From an uncultured Collinsella sp. (GTDB taxonomy: Bacteria > Actinomycetota > Coriobacteriia > Coriobacteriales > Coriobacteriaceae), in the NCBI GenBank assembly GCA_958403205.1, contig CATXWM010000002.1:1-64000 (forward strand): a DNA stretch of 64,000 nucleotides. The letters run 5' to 3'. Within the stretch, counting starts at the first letter, position 1. Each line of letters opens with the position of its first letter. Both the position numbers and the translations under genes were made by a program. Under the pieces are notes generated by a model. That model saw only the letters and a list, made by a program, of their open reading frames with translations. It had not been told where the DNA came from and searched no databases. Positions 1 through 7,887 of this stretch are shown in pieces.

Positions 1-74
1 CGGGATTGGTCAATCTCGGCCGACTATATTTGGCTAAAATAATCCGACGCTAACATCGCGTCTGCTAATATCTC

Positions 75-197
75 CATAGCGGTCCCTGTCCTTTCCCAGA
101 ACCTGTGTTATGTAGCAATTCCAGATTCTAGGACAGGGGCCGCTTGCGTTTGGCGGTCAGCCGTCGGCGCGCTTACACCAACATTTCCGACGCGATC
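75..197. repeat. First copy of a ~124 bp direct repeat flanking the IS256 remnant
   Basis: This stretch closely matches 710-833. Both copies open with catagcg, then a tcctttccc(a/g)gaacctgt block, and both end with a caccaacattt(t)c-g-cgcgatc block. The interior contains a degenerate inverted repeat that is better preserved in the second copy. The second copy lies immediately upstream of a transposase start on the minus strand. This copy is therefore probably the upstream leader or end of a second, lost element. Confidence 0.7.
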
Positions 198-703
198 GAA
201 GAAGAGTGGGCTCCTTGACGTAGGTCGCGTCGAGCCAGACGTAGGGCACTGGCGAGCCCTCGAGCGGCCTTCCGTACAGATCCTCGATGCCTGGTCCAGG
301 CTCGAGGCGATGGCGCTCACCTGGTCCTTCGAGAGCCTGGAGACGCCTATCTTCTCGGCTACCCTCTGCACCTTGCGGGTGCTCGTGCCGATGGCGTACA
401 TCTCGGCGACGGCGGCAACGAGGGCGCGGTCCACGCGCCGGTGGCGCTCGATCACGTCGTCCGGGAAGAAGCTGCCGGAGCGGAGCTTCGGGATGCGCAG
501 CGTCAGCGTGCCGGCGCAGGTGCGAGCGACCTCTCGCGGTAGCCGTTTCGGCTGTTCGCCCCGCCACCGCTCAGCTGGTCGGCCTCGGCGTCCATCGCGG
601 CGTTCACGACCTGTTTGGCGAGTCTGGGGAGCAGCTCCCGCATGTCGATGGCGCCGTCGCTGAAACGGGGCATGGCGAGTATGTCCGGCGCCGGGTCTGA
701 CAA
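198..703 (-). pseudogene. Decayed IS256-family (mutator-type) transposase remnant
   Basis: Reading the minus strand, an N-terminal piece begins at a TTG near 703 (MSDPAPDILAM..., with RLAKQVVNAAMDAEADQL and NSRNGYRER, typical of IS256 transposase N-termini). The reading then shifts frame near 520-530 and continues as DVIERHRRVDRALVAAVAEM, GTSTRKVQRVAEK and LSKDQVSAI. It shifts again near 300 to GRPLEGSPVPYVWLDATYVK, which contains the first catalytic Asp of the DDE domain (the D of WLDATYVK). Coding similarity ends near 200, where the text runs directly into the first ~124 bp repeat. The remaining catalytic residues and the C-terminal half are absent. Two frameshifts plus a large 3' deletion make it non-functional. 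What I see are the family motifs; that the deletion arose by recombination between element ends is inference. Confidence 0.85.
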
Positions 704-709
704 GATTTA

Positions 710-833
710 CATAGCGATCTTCGTCCTTTCCCGGAACCTGTTGTTGTGGTGATTTCTGGTTCCGGGACGAAGGCCGTTTTTCGTTAAACGGGCACTAAGG
801 GGTCACCCTTGCACCAACATTTTCGGCGCGATC
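710..833. repeat. Second copy of the ~124 bp repeat, with a hairpin upstream of the transposase remnant
   Basis: This is the direct repeat of 75-197. It contains a strong imperfect palindrome. CTTCGTC (719-725) and CCCGGAACC (730-738), separated by cttt, pair with GGTTCCGGGACGAAG (758-772). Transcribed on the minus strand it would sit just upstream of the transposase start at 703. It is probably the IS upstream end or leader; such structures can limit read-through from outside promoters. Confidence 0.7.
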
Positions 834-859
834 CATGAGATTGAATTCCGCCATTCTTT

Positions 860-888
860 TTGGATGCCAATGTGCTTGCTAGTATACT
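860..888 (+). promoter_or_regulatory. Sigma-70 type promoter for the DUF2142-like gene
   Basis: A TTGGAT -35 element (860-865) and a TATACT -10 element (883-888) are separated by exactly 17 bp. The start codon follows at 942. This is the only good promoter seen between the IS debris and the AT-rich gene. Confidence 0.55.
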
Positions 889-899
889 GATACCAGTAT
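884..899. promoter_or_regulatory. Palindrome overlapping the -10 element (possible operator)
   Basis: ATACTG (884-889) and CAGTAT (894-899) form a perfect inverted repeat with a 4-nt centre. It overlaps the -10 box of the preceding promoter. The position suits a repressor site, but no regulator can be named. Confidence 0.3.
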
Positions 900-941
900 T
901 TTTAATTGCGTTCTATTAGTTTCTCGATTATAAGGATTTTT

Positions 942-2480
942 ATGACAAGTTCCATAAGATGTAAGCCTTTATTTGTTTTGTTTGCCGTTTTTTTCGCATT
1001 CTATTCAGTCTATTGGTATCTAAATAATCCGAGATTACTTGTACTGCTTACAATTACCATCTCGTTGATTCTAATTCTTGGCCTTTGCGCTGCATATGCT
1101 AAGGTGTACCATCGTCTTAAAAGTGAATGGGTATTCTTGGCGCTGCTTATAGCATTTCTAATTATTTTTATCTTTATCTTTCCTCCGTTTACGGTTCCGG
1201 ATGAAGGCCATCATTTTTTTTCAACTTATTGGATGGTTGATAGTCTTCCATTCAATGCGCATGTGACAAATGATGGTGGTTTTCTAGTACGGGATATCGA
1301 TCTTTCCCTTTATAAGGGTCGCCAGAGTAACGCCATTGACTCCTCTTCATTTGATTCGATTATTCAGAATTATGCTCTGTTTGAGAATGGGAAGTGGACT
1401 CCATTCAATGAGTTCTCATTTAGCGTCAGTAGTGAGAACGTTTCTGCGAAAATAGGATCTATCGTTGGGCTGCAAATCGGTCTGTTTTTCGGACTTGGTG
1501 CCTATCCTGTGTTCTATATGGGGCGCATTGGTTCGGCTCTGGTTTTTTGCTTTTGTGCGTTCCAGGCATACAGGATTGCACCTAAGGGCAAATCGGTTAT
1601 TGTTTTTGTTTCGCTTCTGCCTATGACGCTTCACTTGGCTGCTTCATACTCTTATGATTCAGGAATTATTGCGTACTCGCTTTTAGTATTCGCTTGTCTA
1701 ATGCGCGGTTTTTTTGGAGAGCAGAAATCAATAGGTTGTAAAGAAATCGTCATTTATTTAATTATTTCGGCGTTTTTGGCTCCGTGTAAGGTTGTTTATT
1801 CTGGGATGATATTACTTGGTTTGCTTGTGCCCCTTTCGCAGTTCCAAGATGTGAAAGTCGGACGTATCGGTAAGTGCATACTGATCTTTGCTGTTATAGC
1901 CTCCGTTCTAGTGCTGCGCATAGCATCAATGAGTACATTGGTGTCTCAGTCTTCAGATGCCTCTCGTGGCCAAGAGATCGGGCGGTTTTATACGCTCGGT
2001 GACATCATCATGCATCCAAAGAATAGCTTCGAGGTCTTTTTTAGGACATTAGATTCCCTAGGAGATTTCTATTGGGGATCCACCTTAGGTTATTCGCTTG
2101 GATGGCTCCAGAAAAACTTGCAGTTTCCAGCCTTTTTTATGATTCCTTATTTGTTGTTTGGGTTTATTTGTTGTTTGGATTCCGAAGATGAGCCCTCTTT
2201 TCTCAGCCCCATTTGTTCCATTCTGTTTATTATCGCTTTTGCTTTGGCTGCCCTTGGTTCCATTGTATCTATGTGGTTGGGCTGGACGTTCAATTACGAG
2301 AATGTAATACAGGGTGTTCAAGGACGATATTTTCTTCCTGTTCTACCAGCTTTGTTGTTTGGGTCGAGAACGCGCTTGTTTAAATTCAACTCATCTTCGC
2401 TTTCTGTCGTCTCTTTTGGCATGTGCGTGATGAATTGTTTATATCTTATTCGTTTTATTAGTATTGCATCCTGTGTGTAG
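942..2480 (+). CDS. Polytopic membrane protein, DUF2142-like, in the surface-polysaccharide region
   Basis: This is a 512-residue, strongly hydrophobic protein with roughly ten or more membrane segments. An early extracytoplasmic motif FTVPDEGHHF resembles the VPDE-x-x-H/HF signature of DUF2142 membrane proteins. These are distantly like membrane glycosyltransferases and are common in O-antigen and teichoic acid loci. I chose ATG 942 because AAGGA lies just upstream; an in-frame TTG at 906 lacks an SD site. The gene is markedly AT-rich (many TTT, ATT and TCT codons), unlike the G+C-rich genes around it, so lateral acquisition is likely. It is alone on its strand between the IS debris and a convergent glycosyltransferase. 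A role in glycan assembly rests on context; the substrate is unknown. Confidence 0.7.
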   Translation: MTSSIRCKPLFVLFAVFFAFYSVYWYLNNPRLLVLLTITISLILILGLCAAYAKVYHRLKSEWVFLALLIAFLIIFIFIFPPFTVPDEGHHFFSTYWMVDSLPFNAHVTNDGGFLVRDIDLSLYKGRQSNAIDSSSFDSIIQNYALFENGKWTPFNEFSFSVSSENVSAKIGSIVGLQIGLFFGLGAYPVFYMGRIGSALVFCFCAFQAYRIAPKGKSVIVFVSLLPMTLHLAASYSYDSGIIAYSLLVFACLMRGFFGEQKSIGCKEIVIYLIISAFLAPCKVVYSGMILLGLLVPLSQFQDVKVGRIGKCILIFAVIASVLVLRIASMSTLVSQSSDASRGQEIGRFYTLGDIIMHPKNSFEVFFRTLDSLGDFYWGSTLGYSLGWLQKNLQFPAFFMIPYLLFGFICCLDSEDEPSFLSPICSILFIIAFALAALGSIVSMWLGWTFNYENVIQGVQGRYFLPVLPALLFGSRTRLFKFNSSSLSVVSFGMCVMNCLYLIRFISIASCV

Positions 2481-2767
2481 GCCTTTGCGTAATGCTCTCG
2501 GGTTTTTTCTGCTATCTAACAGTTTAGATAACAGGCGATGATTCGGACGCCGCAGGGTCCCCGAAAGCTATGCTTTTCCAAGCCAAGCAGAGACTTTGAC
2601 CGAGCGCTGGGTTGGCATGCGAGAGGCCAACATGAGGCCGTGCCGCGGGGCGGACCGCAGGTAGCAAAACGGCACCGGAGCCCATGTCGGGCCCGGTGCC
2701 CAAGCGCGATATCGACGGCGCAGTTTCGCGATATTCAACAGCGCCCAAATGAGTAAATACTCATTAT
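2481..2767. other. Intergenic segment with hairpins and no supported gene
   Basis: The first 50 bases contain a T-run (2501-2507) and the inverted repeat TATCTAA/TTAGATA (2513-2519, 2524-2530). These may serve as a 3' end for the upstream gene. From about 2537 the base composition turns abruptly G+C-rich until about 2750. That patch holds a strong stem-loop: GGCACCGG-a-GCCC pairs with GGGC-CCGGTGCC across an ATGTC loop (2671-2700), with no T-run after it. Short reading frames exist on both strands, but I recognise no family. It may be the scar of a lost mobile element. Confidence 0.4.
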
Positions 2768-5239
2768 CTATAAATGATAATAACGATTCGCGGGTTCCCC
2801 GACGGTGAAGTTTGGATTCATATAAGGATCGCCTTTGACGTAATACTTAGCCCATCGATAATTCATGTACGCGACCTCTTTGTGGAAGCGAATCTGCTTC
2901 TCCGCATTGTTTTCAACGCCTCTAGAAATCGACTCGTAGTGATAGAGCTCGACTTCGGGTGTGTATACAATTAGGTCGTTGATCTCGCGTAGCTTTAAGC
3001 AAAAGTCAACGTCATTAAATGCAACTTGAAGCTCTTCCGTGAAACCTCCGACTTTCTCATATTCATCACGCTTGGTCATTATGCAAGCTGCGGTGACGGC
3101 GCTGAAGTCTTGTTGTGCATCGTTGAGTGCAAAGTAGCCCCAGTTATCCCTTGGCATGCTTTGGCAAAGATGTCCTGCCACGCCACCAGTGACGCATAAG
3201 CCCGCGTGCTGGATGGTGTTGTCGGGATAGTAGAGTTTTGCACCAACTGCGCCAACATCCTCACGTGCGCAGATGCCAAGCATAGTCTCAATCCAATTGG
3301 GCGTAATTACCTCAGTATCGTTATTCAACAGCAAGAGATAGTCGCCCTTGGCGTGAGCAACGCCAAAGTTCATGAGCTTGGAGAAATTGAATTCGTGCTT
3401 CCAAGTTACAAGACGAACGATGTCAGGATATTTTGCTTGCAACTTATCGTAATAATCGAACGTCTCCTTTTCTGTGCTGTTGTTTTCGATTATGACAAGC
3501 TCGAAATTGTCGTACGTTGATTTCTCAACAATTGACTTAATGCAGTTGTCCAGAATGTTGGCGTGGTCTTTAGTTGGAATGATAATTGACACGAGTGGAT
3601 GGGAATCTGGCACAGCGTAGGTTACTTTATATGTAAAGGGACGACGCGCTTGTTCGACCTTCGCATTGAGCCCAAGCCTGTCCAAATGACTCTGGACCGC
3701 TTTGATACCTGCGATAGTGGCATACGGCTTGCTATCGGCATTTGCTGCGGTGGAGGTTTCGCTTAGGCGCCAGTGATATAGAACCTTTGCAACATGATGA
3801 ACTTTCCTTGCCTTTTCCACGGTGTGGAGAGTCAGATTATGATCCTGTGCTCCATCGAACTCTTTCGTGTTCGGTTCTAGAGTGTCAAGCAGAGACTTAC
3901 GGATGGTAAGCATATGGCAGATATAGTTATTGTTTCTGAGCAGATCGATATTGAAATCCGGCTTAAAGAACGGCTGCGCTAGCATTCCATCGGGCATGAG
4001 TTTATCTTCATCACAATAAAGAAGATCGACGTCATCATTGTTTTCAATTGCCTCGGCATATGAGAACAACAAGTCCGGTTCAAGAATATCGTCATGGTCA
4101 AAGAAGCTAACGAAATCACCCGAAGCGATGGCAACGCCGGCGTTTGTGTTTTCGGAAATGCCCTTATTCTCGGTAAGGTTAATTGATTTAATTCTGTTGT
4201 CGTGGGCCGTCTCCTGCTCAACGCGAGCCTTTAGTTCCTGATTGTCAGGACTTGCATTAACTAGGATGAGCTCCCAGTTTGCATAAGACTGGTTTTTTAC
4301 GGATTCGGCCATATCGTTAAAGAACGAAATGGGTGTGTTGTATAGAGGGACAATAATGCTGAACTTCGGAGCGCTGTTGAAGACGATTTTTCTCTGCTTC
4401 TCCAGAGCGCCGATAGTTGCCTTATGATCCGTGAACCATTCGGGGTATTCAGGGTCAAACTGCGCATGGGTAAAGAGAAAGTTGGTCTCCTCAAGAAGCA
4501 AGCCTAGCTTATCGGGTGTTAAGCAGTCGAATGCACTGAATGATGGGTGATTTTGATCGTCAATAATAAAGTAGTAACGATCGAACGCCTTTGGCATTCG
4601 AATTGAGAGCTGCGTTTCAAGCTGCTTTTTCTTAGACGTAAATCCAACGCTTGTTACATTCGAGCCGAAATTGACGATGCTCAAATTAACTTCATTAAGG
4701 GTTCGATCGAAACAACGAAGTTTGATTTGCGAGTCGCTACGATAAGGAGTTCTCACCGTGCACCTAAGGATATAGTCGCTTGAATCTTCGATGCACTGCC
4801 AGAAATCAATCGTTGCCATGTCAAACTCTGAAACGTCATCGTAGTTTCGGAGTTTGCTGCACATGTCAGGTTTAATTTTGTAGTTAACGCGCGACTCCCA
4901 TTTGATGTTCTTGCAATTGAGCGAAAGGGAGTCGCTGCTCAGGGTGCGACCGTCTTGGCCGATTTCGCTAAACTCAATTTTGATGGTGCGAGCATCGGGA
5001 TCGGGGACTACAAGGACGTATGAGTTCGAGTCACAACTATTGTCCCGGAATTTTAGGAGGGATAAAGGTGAGCGGCGGTTATCGTCTGTAGCCGCCTGGG
5101 CTGTTACGCTGGAGCCTTTATGGATGCCTTCAATCTTAAGCTGCTGGTAGATTTTCCAGTTTCCTCTGCATACTCCGGTTGTTTCGACTCGCATTGTTTG
5201 CCTTTCGTTTGTTGGACACTGCTCATTGTACTTTTTCAT
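2768..5239 (-). CDS. Large glycosyltransferase with two GT2 domains
   Basis: This 823-residue protein has an N-terminal ~285-residue region without a clear family. It looks beta-rich and may bind glycan or another protein. The first GT-A/GT2 domain starts near residue 292 (FSIIVPLYNTP, with the metal-binding DHDD at 381-384). The second starts near 549 (VSIIIPTKDHANIL, with NNDTE at 639-643 and a conserved W-x-E after it). Tandem GT2 proteins of this kind build rhamnose- or galactose-containing cell-wall polysaccharides, probably on the cytoplasmic face. No membrane segment is visible. Start: ATG 5239 has GAGG upstream; an internal ATG at 5194 (MRVETT) also has AAAGG, so the first 15 residues are uncertain. 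The gene is transcribed divergently from rmlA and is more AT-rich than it. Confidence 0.8.
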   Translation of the reverse strand: MKKYNEQCPTNERQTMRVETTGVCRGNWKIYQQLKIEGIHKGSSVTAQAATDDNRRSPLSLLKFRDNSCDSNSYVLVVPDPDARTIKIEFSEIGQDGRTLSSDSLSLNCKNIKWESRVNYKIKPDMCSKLRNYDDVSEFDMATIDFWQCIEDSSDYILRCTVRTPYRSDSQIKLRCFDRTLNEVNLSIVNFGSNVTSVGFTSKKKQLETQLSIRMPKAFDRYYFIIDDQNHPSFSAFDCLTPDKLGLLLEETNFLFTHAQFDPEYPEWFTDHKATIGALEKQRKIVFNSAPKFSIIVPLYNTPISFFNDMAESVKNQSYANWELILVNASPDNQELKARVEQETAHDNRIKSINLTENKGISENTNAGVAIASGDFVSFFDHDDILEPDLLFSYAEAIENNDDVDLLYCDEDKLMPDGMLAQPFFKPDFNIDLLRNNNYICHMLTIRKSLLDTLEPNTKEFDGAQDHNLTLHTVEKARKVHHVAKVLYHWRLSETSTAANADSKPYATIAGIKAVQSHLDRLGLNAKVEQARRPFTYKVTYAVPDSHPLVSIIIPTKDHANILDNCIKSIVEKSTYDNFELVIIENNSTEKETFDYYDKLQAKYPDIVRLVTWKHEFNFSKLMNFGVAHAKGDYLLLLNNDTEVITPNWIETMLGICAREDVGAVGAKLYYPDNTIQHAGLCVTGGVAGHLCQSMPRDNWGYFALNDAQQDFSAVTAACIMTKRDEYEKVGGFTEELQVAFNDVDFCLKLREINDLIVYTPEVELYHYESISRGVENNAEKQIRFHKEVAYMNYRWAKYYVKGDPYMNPNFTVGEPANRYYHL

Positions 5240-5324
5240 TTGTTGCCTCGCTAGAAATGCAGAAAGAGTTGCGTGTTTCTGCTGTCCGATTTAAATAAGA
5301 AGACGGGGAGGTTGCTGCCGGTGC

Positions 5325-5384
5325 GTATAATTTAATTAACTATGCATCTGTAATCAGCGGCTTTTGCTCAACGATTGTCAATCG
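5325..5384 (+). promoter_or_regulatory. rmlA upstream region: -10 box and operator-like palindrome
   Basis: A perfect TATAAT occurs at 5325-5330 without a convincing -35. Closer to the gene, CGATTG-T-CAATCG (5372-5384) is a perfect palindrome with a 1-nt centre, ending just before the AGAGGA SD site of rmlA. A bound protein there could block either transcription or translation initiation. The role is inferred from position only. Confidence 0.35.
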
Positions 5385-5395
5385 AGAGGATTTTT

Positions 5396-6295
5396 ATGAA
5401 AGGCATCATCCTCGCCGGCGGGTCCGGCACCCGCCTATACCCGCTCACGCTCGTGACCTCCAAGCAGCTGCTGCCGGTCTACGACAAGCCCATGATCTAC
5501 TACCCGCTGTCCACCCTCATGCTGGCGGGCATCCGGGACATCCTGGTCATCTCCACGCCGACCGACCTGCCCAACTTCGAGCGCCTGCTCGGTGACGGCT
5601 CGCGCTACGGCGTGAACCTCTCCTACGCCGAGCAGCCGAGCCCCGACGGCCTCGCACAGGCCTTCACCATCGGCGAGGAGTTCATCGCCGGCGAGCCGTG
5701 CGCGCTCGTGCTGGGCGACAACATCTTCTACGGCAACGGCCTTTCGCGCCACCTGACGCGCGCCGTCCAGAACGCGGAGTCGGGCCGCGCCACGGTCTTC
5801 GGCTACCACGTCGACGACCCCGAGCGCTTCGGCGTCGTCGAGTTCGATGCGCAGGGCCGCGCCGTCTCCATCGAGGAGAAGCCCGAGCTCCCCAAGAGCT
5901 CCTACGCCGTCACCGGCCTGTACTTCTACCCGGGCGACGTCGCCGCCAAGGCGCATAGGGTCGAGCCCTCGGCCCGCGGTGAGCTGGAGATCACCACGCT
6001 CAACCAGATGTACCTGGAGGAGGGGACGCTGTCCGTGGTGACGCTGGGCCGCGGGTACGCGTGGCTGGACACCGGCACCATGGAGAGCCTGCACGAGGCC
6101 GCTGAGTTCGTCCGCGCCGTGGAGCACTCCCAGGACCTCCCCGTGTCCGTGCCCGAGGAGATCGCCTGGGAGAACGGCTGGATCACGACCGCGGAGCTTG
6201 AGGAGGCCGCCAAGGCCTACGGCAAGTCGGTCTACGGCCAGCACCTGAAGAAGGTCGCCGCCGGCGAGATCGTCAACAGCCCGCGCGAGTACTAG
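5396..6295 (+). CDS. rmlA: Glucose-1-phosphate thymidylyltransferase
   Basis: This is the first enzyme of dTDP-L-rhamnose synthesis, converting glucose-1-phosphate and dTTP to dTDP-glucose. The 299-residue product is full length for RmlA. It starts MKGIILAGGSGTRLYP, the nucleotide-binding signature, followed by SKQLLPVYDKPMIYYP and later GDNIFYG and EEKP. ATG 5396 was chosen because it gives the canonical N-terminus with GAGAGGA upstream; a longer frame from 5375 adds seven unconserved residues. Third codon positions are almost all G or C, a bias shared with rmlB and rmlCD but not with the genes next to them. A strong terminator follows, so rmlA is probably transcribed separately from rmlB. 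Confidence 0.97.
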   Translation: MKGIILAGGSGTRLYPLTLVTSKQLLPVYDKPMIYYPLSTLMLAGIRDILVISTPTDLPNFERLLGDGSRYGVNLSYAEQPSPDGLAQAFTIGEEFIAGEPCALVLGDNIFYGNGLSRHLTRAVQNAESGRATVFGYHVDDPERFGVVEFDAQGRAVSIEEKPELPKSSYAVTGLYFYPGDVAAKAHRVEPSARGELEITTLNQMYLEEGTLSVVTLGRGYAWLDTGTMESLHEAAEFVRAVEHSQDLPVSVPEEIAWENGWITTAELEEAAKAYGKSVYGQHLKKVAAGEIVNSPREY

Positions 6296-6315
6296 CGCCA
6301 GCTTGTTTTCTTTTA

Positions 6316-6346
6316 GGGGCCACCGTTTATCTGGTGGCCCCTTTCG
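6316..6346 (+). terminator. Intrinsic terminator after rmlA
   Basis: GGGGCCACC (6316-6324) pairs perfectly with GGTGGCCCC (6333-6341) and is followed by TTT. It separates rmlA from the inserted two-gene cassette. Confidence 0.85.
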
Positions 6347-6390
6347 TTATGATTACGTTGACCATAAAGACAATATGATTGGGAGTGGAT

Positions 6391-6828
6391 GTGTTAAGCG
6401 TCTACTTTGGCGATATGCCAGAAGCGATTTACAACACTGCGACATATTTCAAAAACTCTTACCGGTCTTCTTGGATTACGGATCCCTATGCAGTCTCGAT
6501 AATTAAAGATGTCGATCGATCGGTTGTTGTCTCCGAAAACGTCATCGAAAGCCCTGTGCTTGGATCCATCTCCCCACTCCAGCTTTCTGGTGGCGTGAAA
6601 ACGCTGCTGCTTATGAGATTTGATCGTAAGCATATTTTTAACGCTTCTACCTGTGGTGACAACTGTGCCAAGTGGATTCTCGACATGGCGAAAGGCCGCA
6701 AGCTCGTTGTGAATCTCTATCATGTGATGGACTTTGGTCGCGAGGATTTTAAAATTAAAGTCGTGAATAGCGGCCGAATCGTTCATAACATGGCCGAATT
6801 GATTCACGAGTCGATTCCGTATCTGTAG
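6391..6828 (+). CDS. DUF4869-like small protein, first gene of an uncharacterised two-gene cassette
   Basis: This is a soluble protein of about 145 residues with no signal peptide or membrane segment. The text (YFGDMPEAIYNT near the start, WITDP, SPVLGSISP-QLSGGVKTLLLM, FNASTCGDNCAKWIL, GRIVHNM) matches my recollection of the DUF4869 family found in gut Firmicutes and Actinobacteria. That family has no established function. GTG 6391 was chosen because GGGAG lies 5 nt upstream and the product then starts (M)LSVYFGD like its relatives; the open frame extends to 6379. The stop is 9 nt before the ATPase gene, so the two are surely co-transcribed. Codon usage is AT-richer than the flanking rml genes, pointing to separate acquisition. 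Confidence 0.75.
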   Translation: MLSVYFGDMPEAIYNTATYFKNSYRSSWITDPYAVSIIKDVDRSVVVSENVIESPVLGSISPLQLSGGVKTLLLMRFDRKHIFNASTCGDNCAKWILDMAKGRKLVVNLYHVMDFGREDFKIKVVNSGRIVHNMAELIHESIPYL

Positions 6829-6837
6829 GTACTGCTT

Positions 6838-7812
6838 ATGAACGGTTCGCATCTCGTTAAGATTTCCCGCCGCAGGGGAACCAAGTACACATTTACCATC
6901 AAGCGGAACATCACTATTGTGCGTGGCGATAGCGGCACGGGTAAGACGACACTGTTTGACATGGTCGCAGACTACATGCGAACGGGCGAGCAGTCGGGTG
7001 TTTCCTTGCAATGTGATTGCCCCTGTGTCGCCTTGACCGATTATGATTGGCGAAACCAGCTTTCGTCCGTTCATGACTCGATTGTATTTGTCGATGAGGG
7101 CTTAAAAGAGATCAATTCTGATGAGTTTGCCCATCATGTGCTGTATTCCTCGAATTATTTCGTGCTGATCTCAAGGGCTGATTTCCCCAATCTTCCGTAT
7201 AGCGTGGATGAGATTTACAAGATTAAGACGAGCGGAAAATACCATTCTTTCGTCCCTGTTTATCAAGATCGCGGGAATCATCGTTATGCTATTTCCCGGT
7301 CGGCGCCAAAACAGGACTTTTCTATCCTTCTATGCGAGGACAGTAAGTCTGGTTTTCAGTTCTTTAAACGGCATTTTGCTGACAGTGAGCTTACCTGTAC
7401 TTCGGCCATGACGAACAGCGCGATTTTGGGCTGGTTGGATCAGCATCTCGACGATCGCGTGTTTGTTGTCGCGGACGGGGCGGCATTTGGGTGCTATGCG
7501 GACCGCGTCCTTAAGCTGCAAGACATTCACCGCGATACTGTTACGGTTTGTCTTCCCGAGTCGTTCGAATGGCTTCTGCTGAGCTCCGGCGTAATTTCAG
7601 GGCTAGATGCCAAAGCAGTTCTGCAAGAGCCGGAAGCGTTTGCAGACAGTGAGAAGTTTAAAAGCTGGGAGGACTTCTTCTATAAGTACTTACGCGATAA
7701 AACTGGGAATTCGGTCTTCCGGTACGACAAAGACTGCATTCCGGAGGCGTTTTGTAGGGGAAGTAATTCTGCGAAGGTTATGGCTCTTATCGCGTGCCGA
7801 AATGTCCGATAG
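6838..7812 (+). CDS. P-loop ATPase partner of the DUF4869-like protein
   Basis: This 324-residue soluble protein has a textbook Walker A at residues 30-37 (GDSGTGKT) and a Walker B-like IVFVDE at 81-86, a compact AAA/ABC-like ATPase half. From about residue 160 there is a second alpha/beta unit with FSILLCEDSKSG (acidic pair near 166-167) and VFVVADGAAFG (209-217). This spacing is reminiscent of TOPRIM folds in OLD-type nucleases, but the resemblance is weak and inferred. Homologues I recall are annotated only as hypothetical or, misleadingly, as translation initiation factor 2. ATG 6838 follows the partner's stop by 9 nt without a strong SD, consistent with translational coupling. Substrate, partner contacts and biological role are unknown; defence, stress or glycan regulation are all possible. 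Confidence 0.7.
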   Translation: MNGSHLVKISRRRGTKYTFTIKRNITIVRGDSGTGKTTLFDMVADYMRTGEQSGVSLQCDCPCVALTDYDWRNQLSSVHDSIVFVDEGLKEINSDEFAHHVLYSSNYFVLISRADFPNLPYSVDEIYKIKTSGKYHSFVPVYQDRGNHRYAISRSAPKQDFSILLCEDSKSGFQFFKRHFADSELTCTSAMTNSAILGWLDQHLDDRVFVVADGAAFGCYADRVLKLQDIHRDTVTVCLPESFEWLLLSSGVISGLDAKAVLQEPEAFADSEKFKSWEDFFYKYLRDKTGNSVFRYDKDCIPEAFCRGSNSAKVMALIACRNVR

Positions 7813-7887
7813 TTTTGTTGAATAGTGTCGCGGCATCACTTCCTGCGGCATACTAAAGAAGCTGTACATGCTTCAGATTGGATTTTC

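Noticed and set aside
1..74. Possible gene or terminal inverted repeat at the window start
   Set aside because: It resembles a degraded continuation of the IS leader repeat, but too little sequence is present to define an end or a coding frame.
2524..2756. Short open frames in the G+C patch after the DUF2142 gene
   Set aside because: No SD, no recognisable protein, and both strands are open because of base composition.
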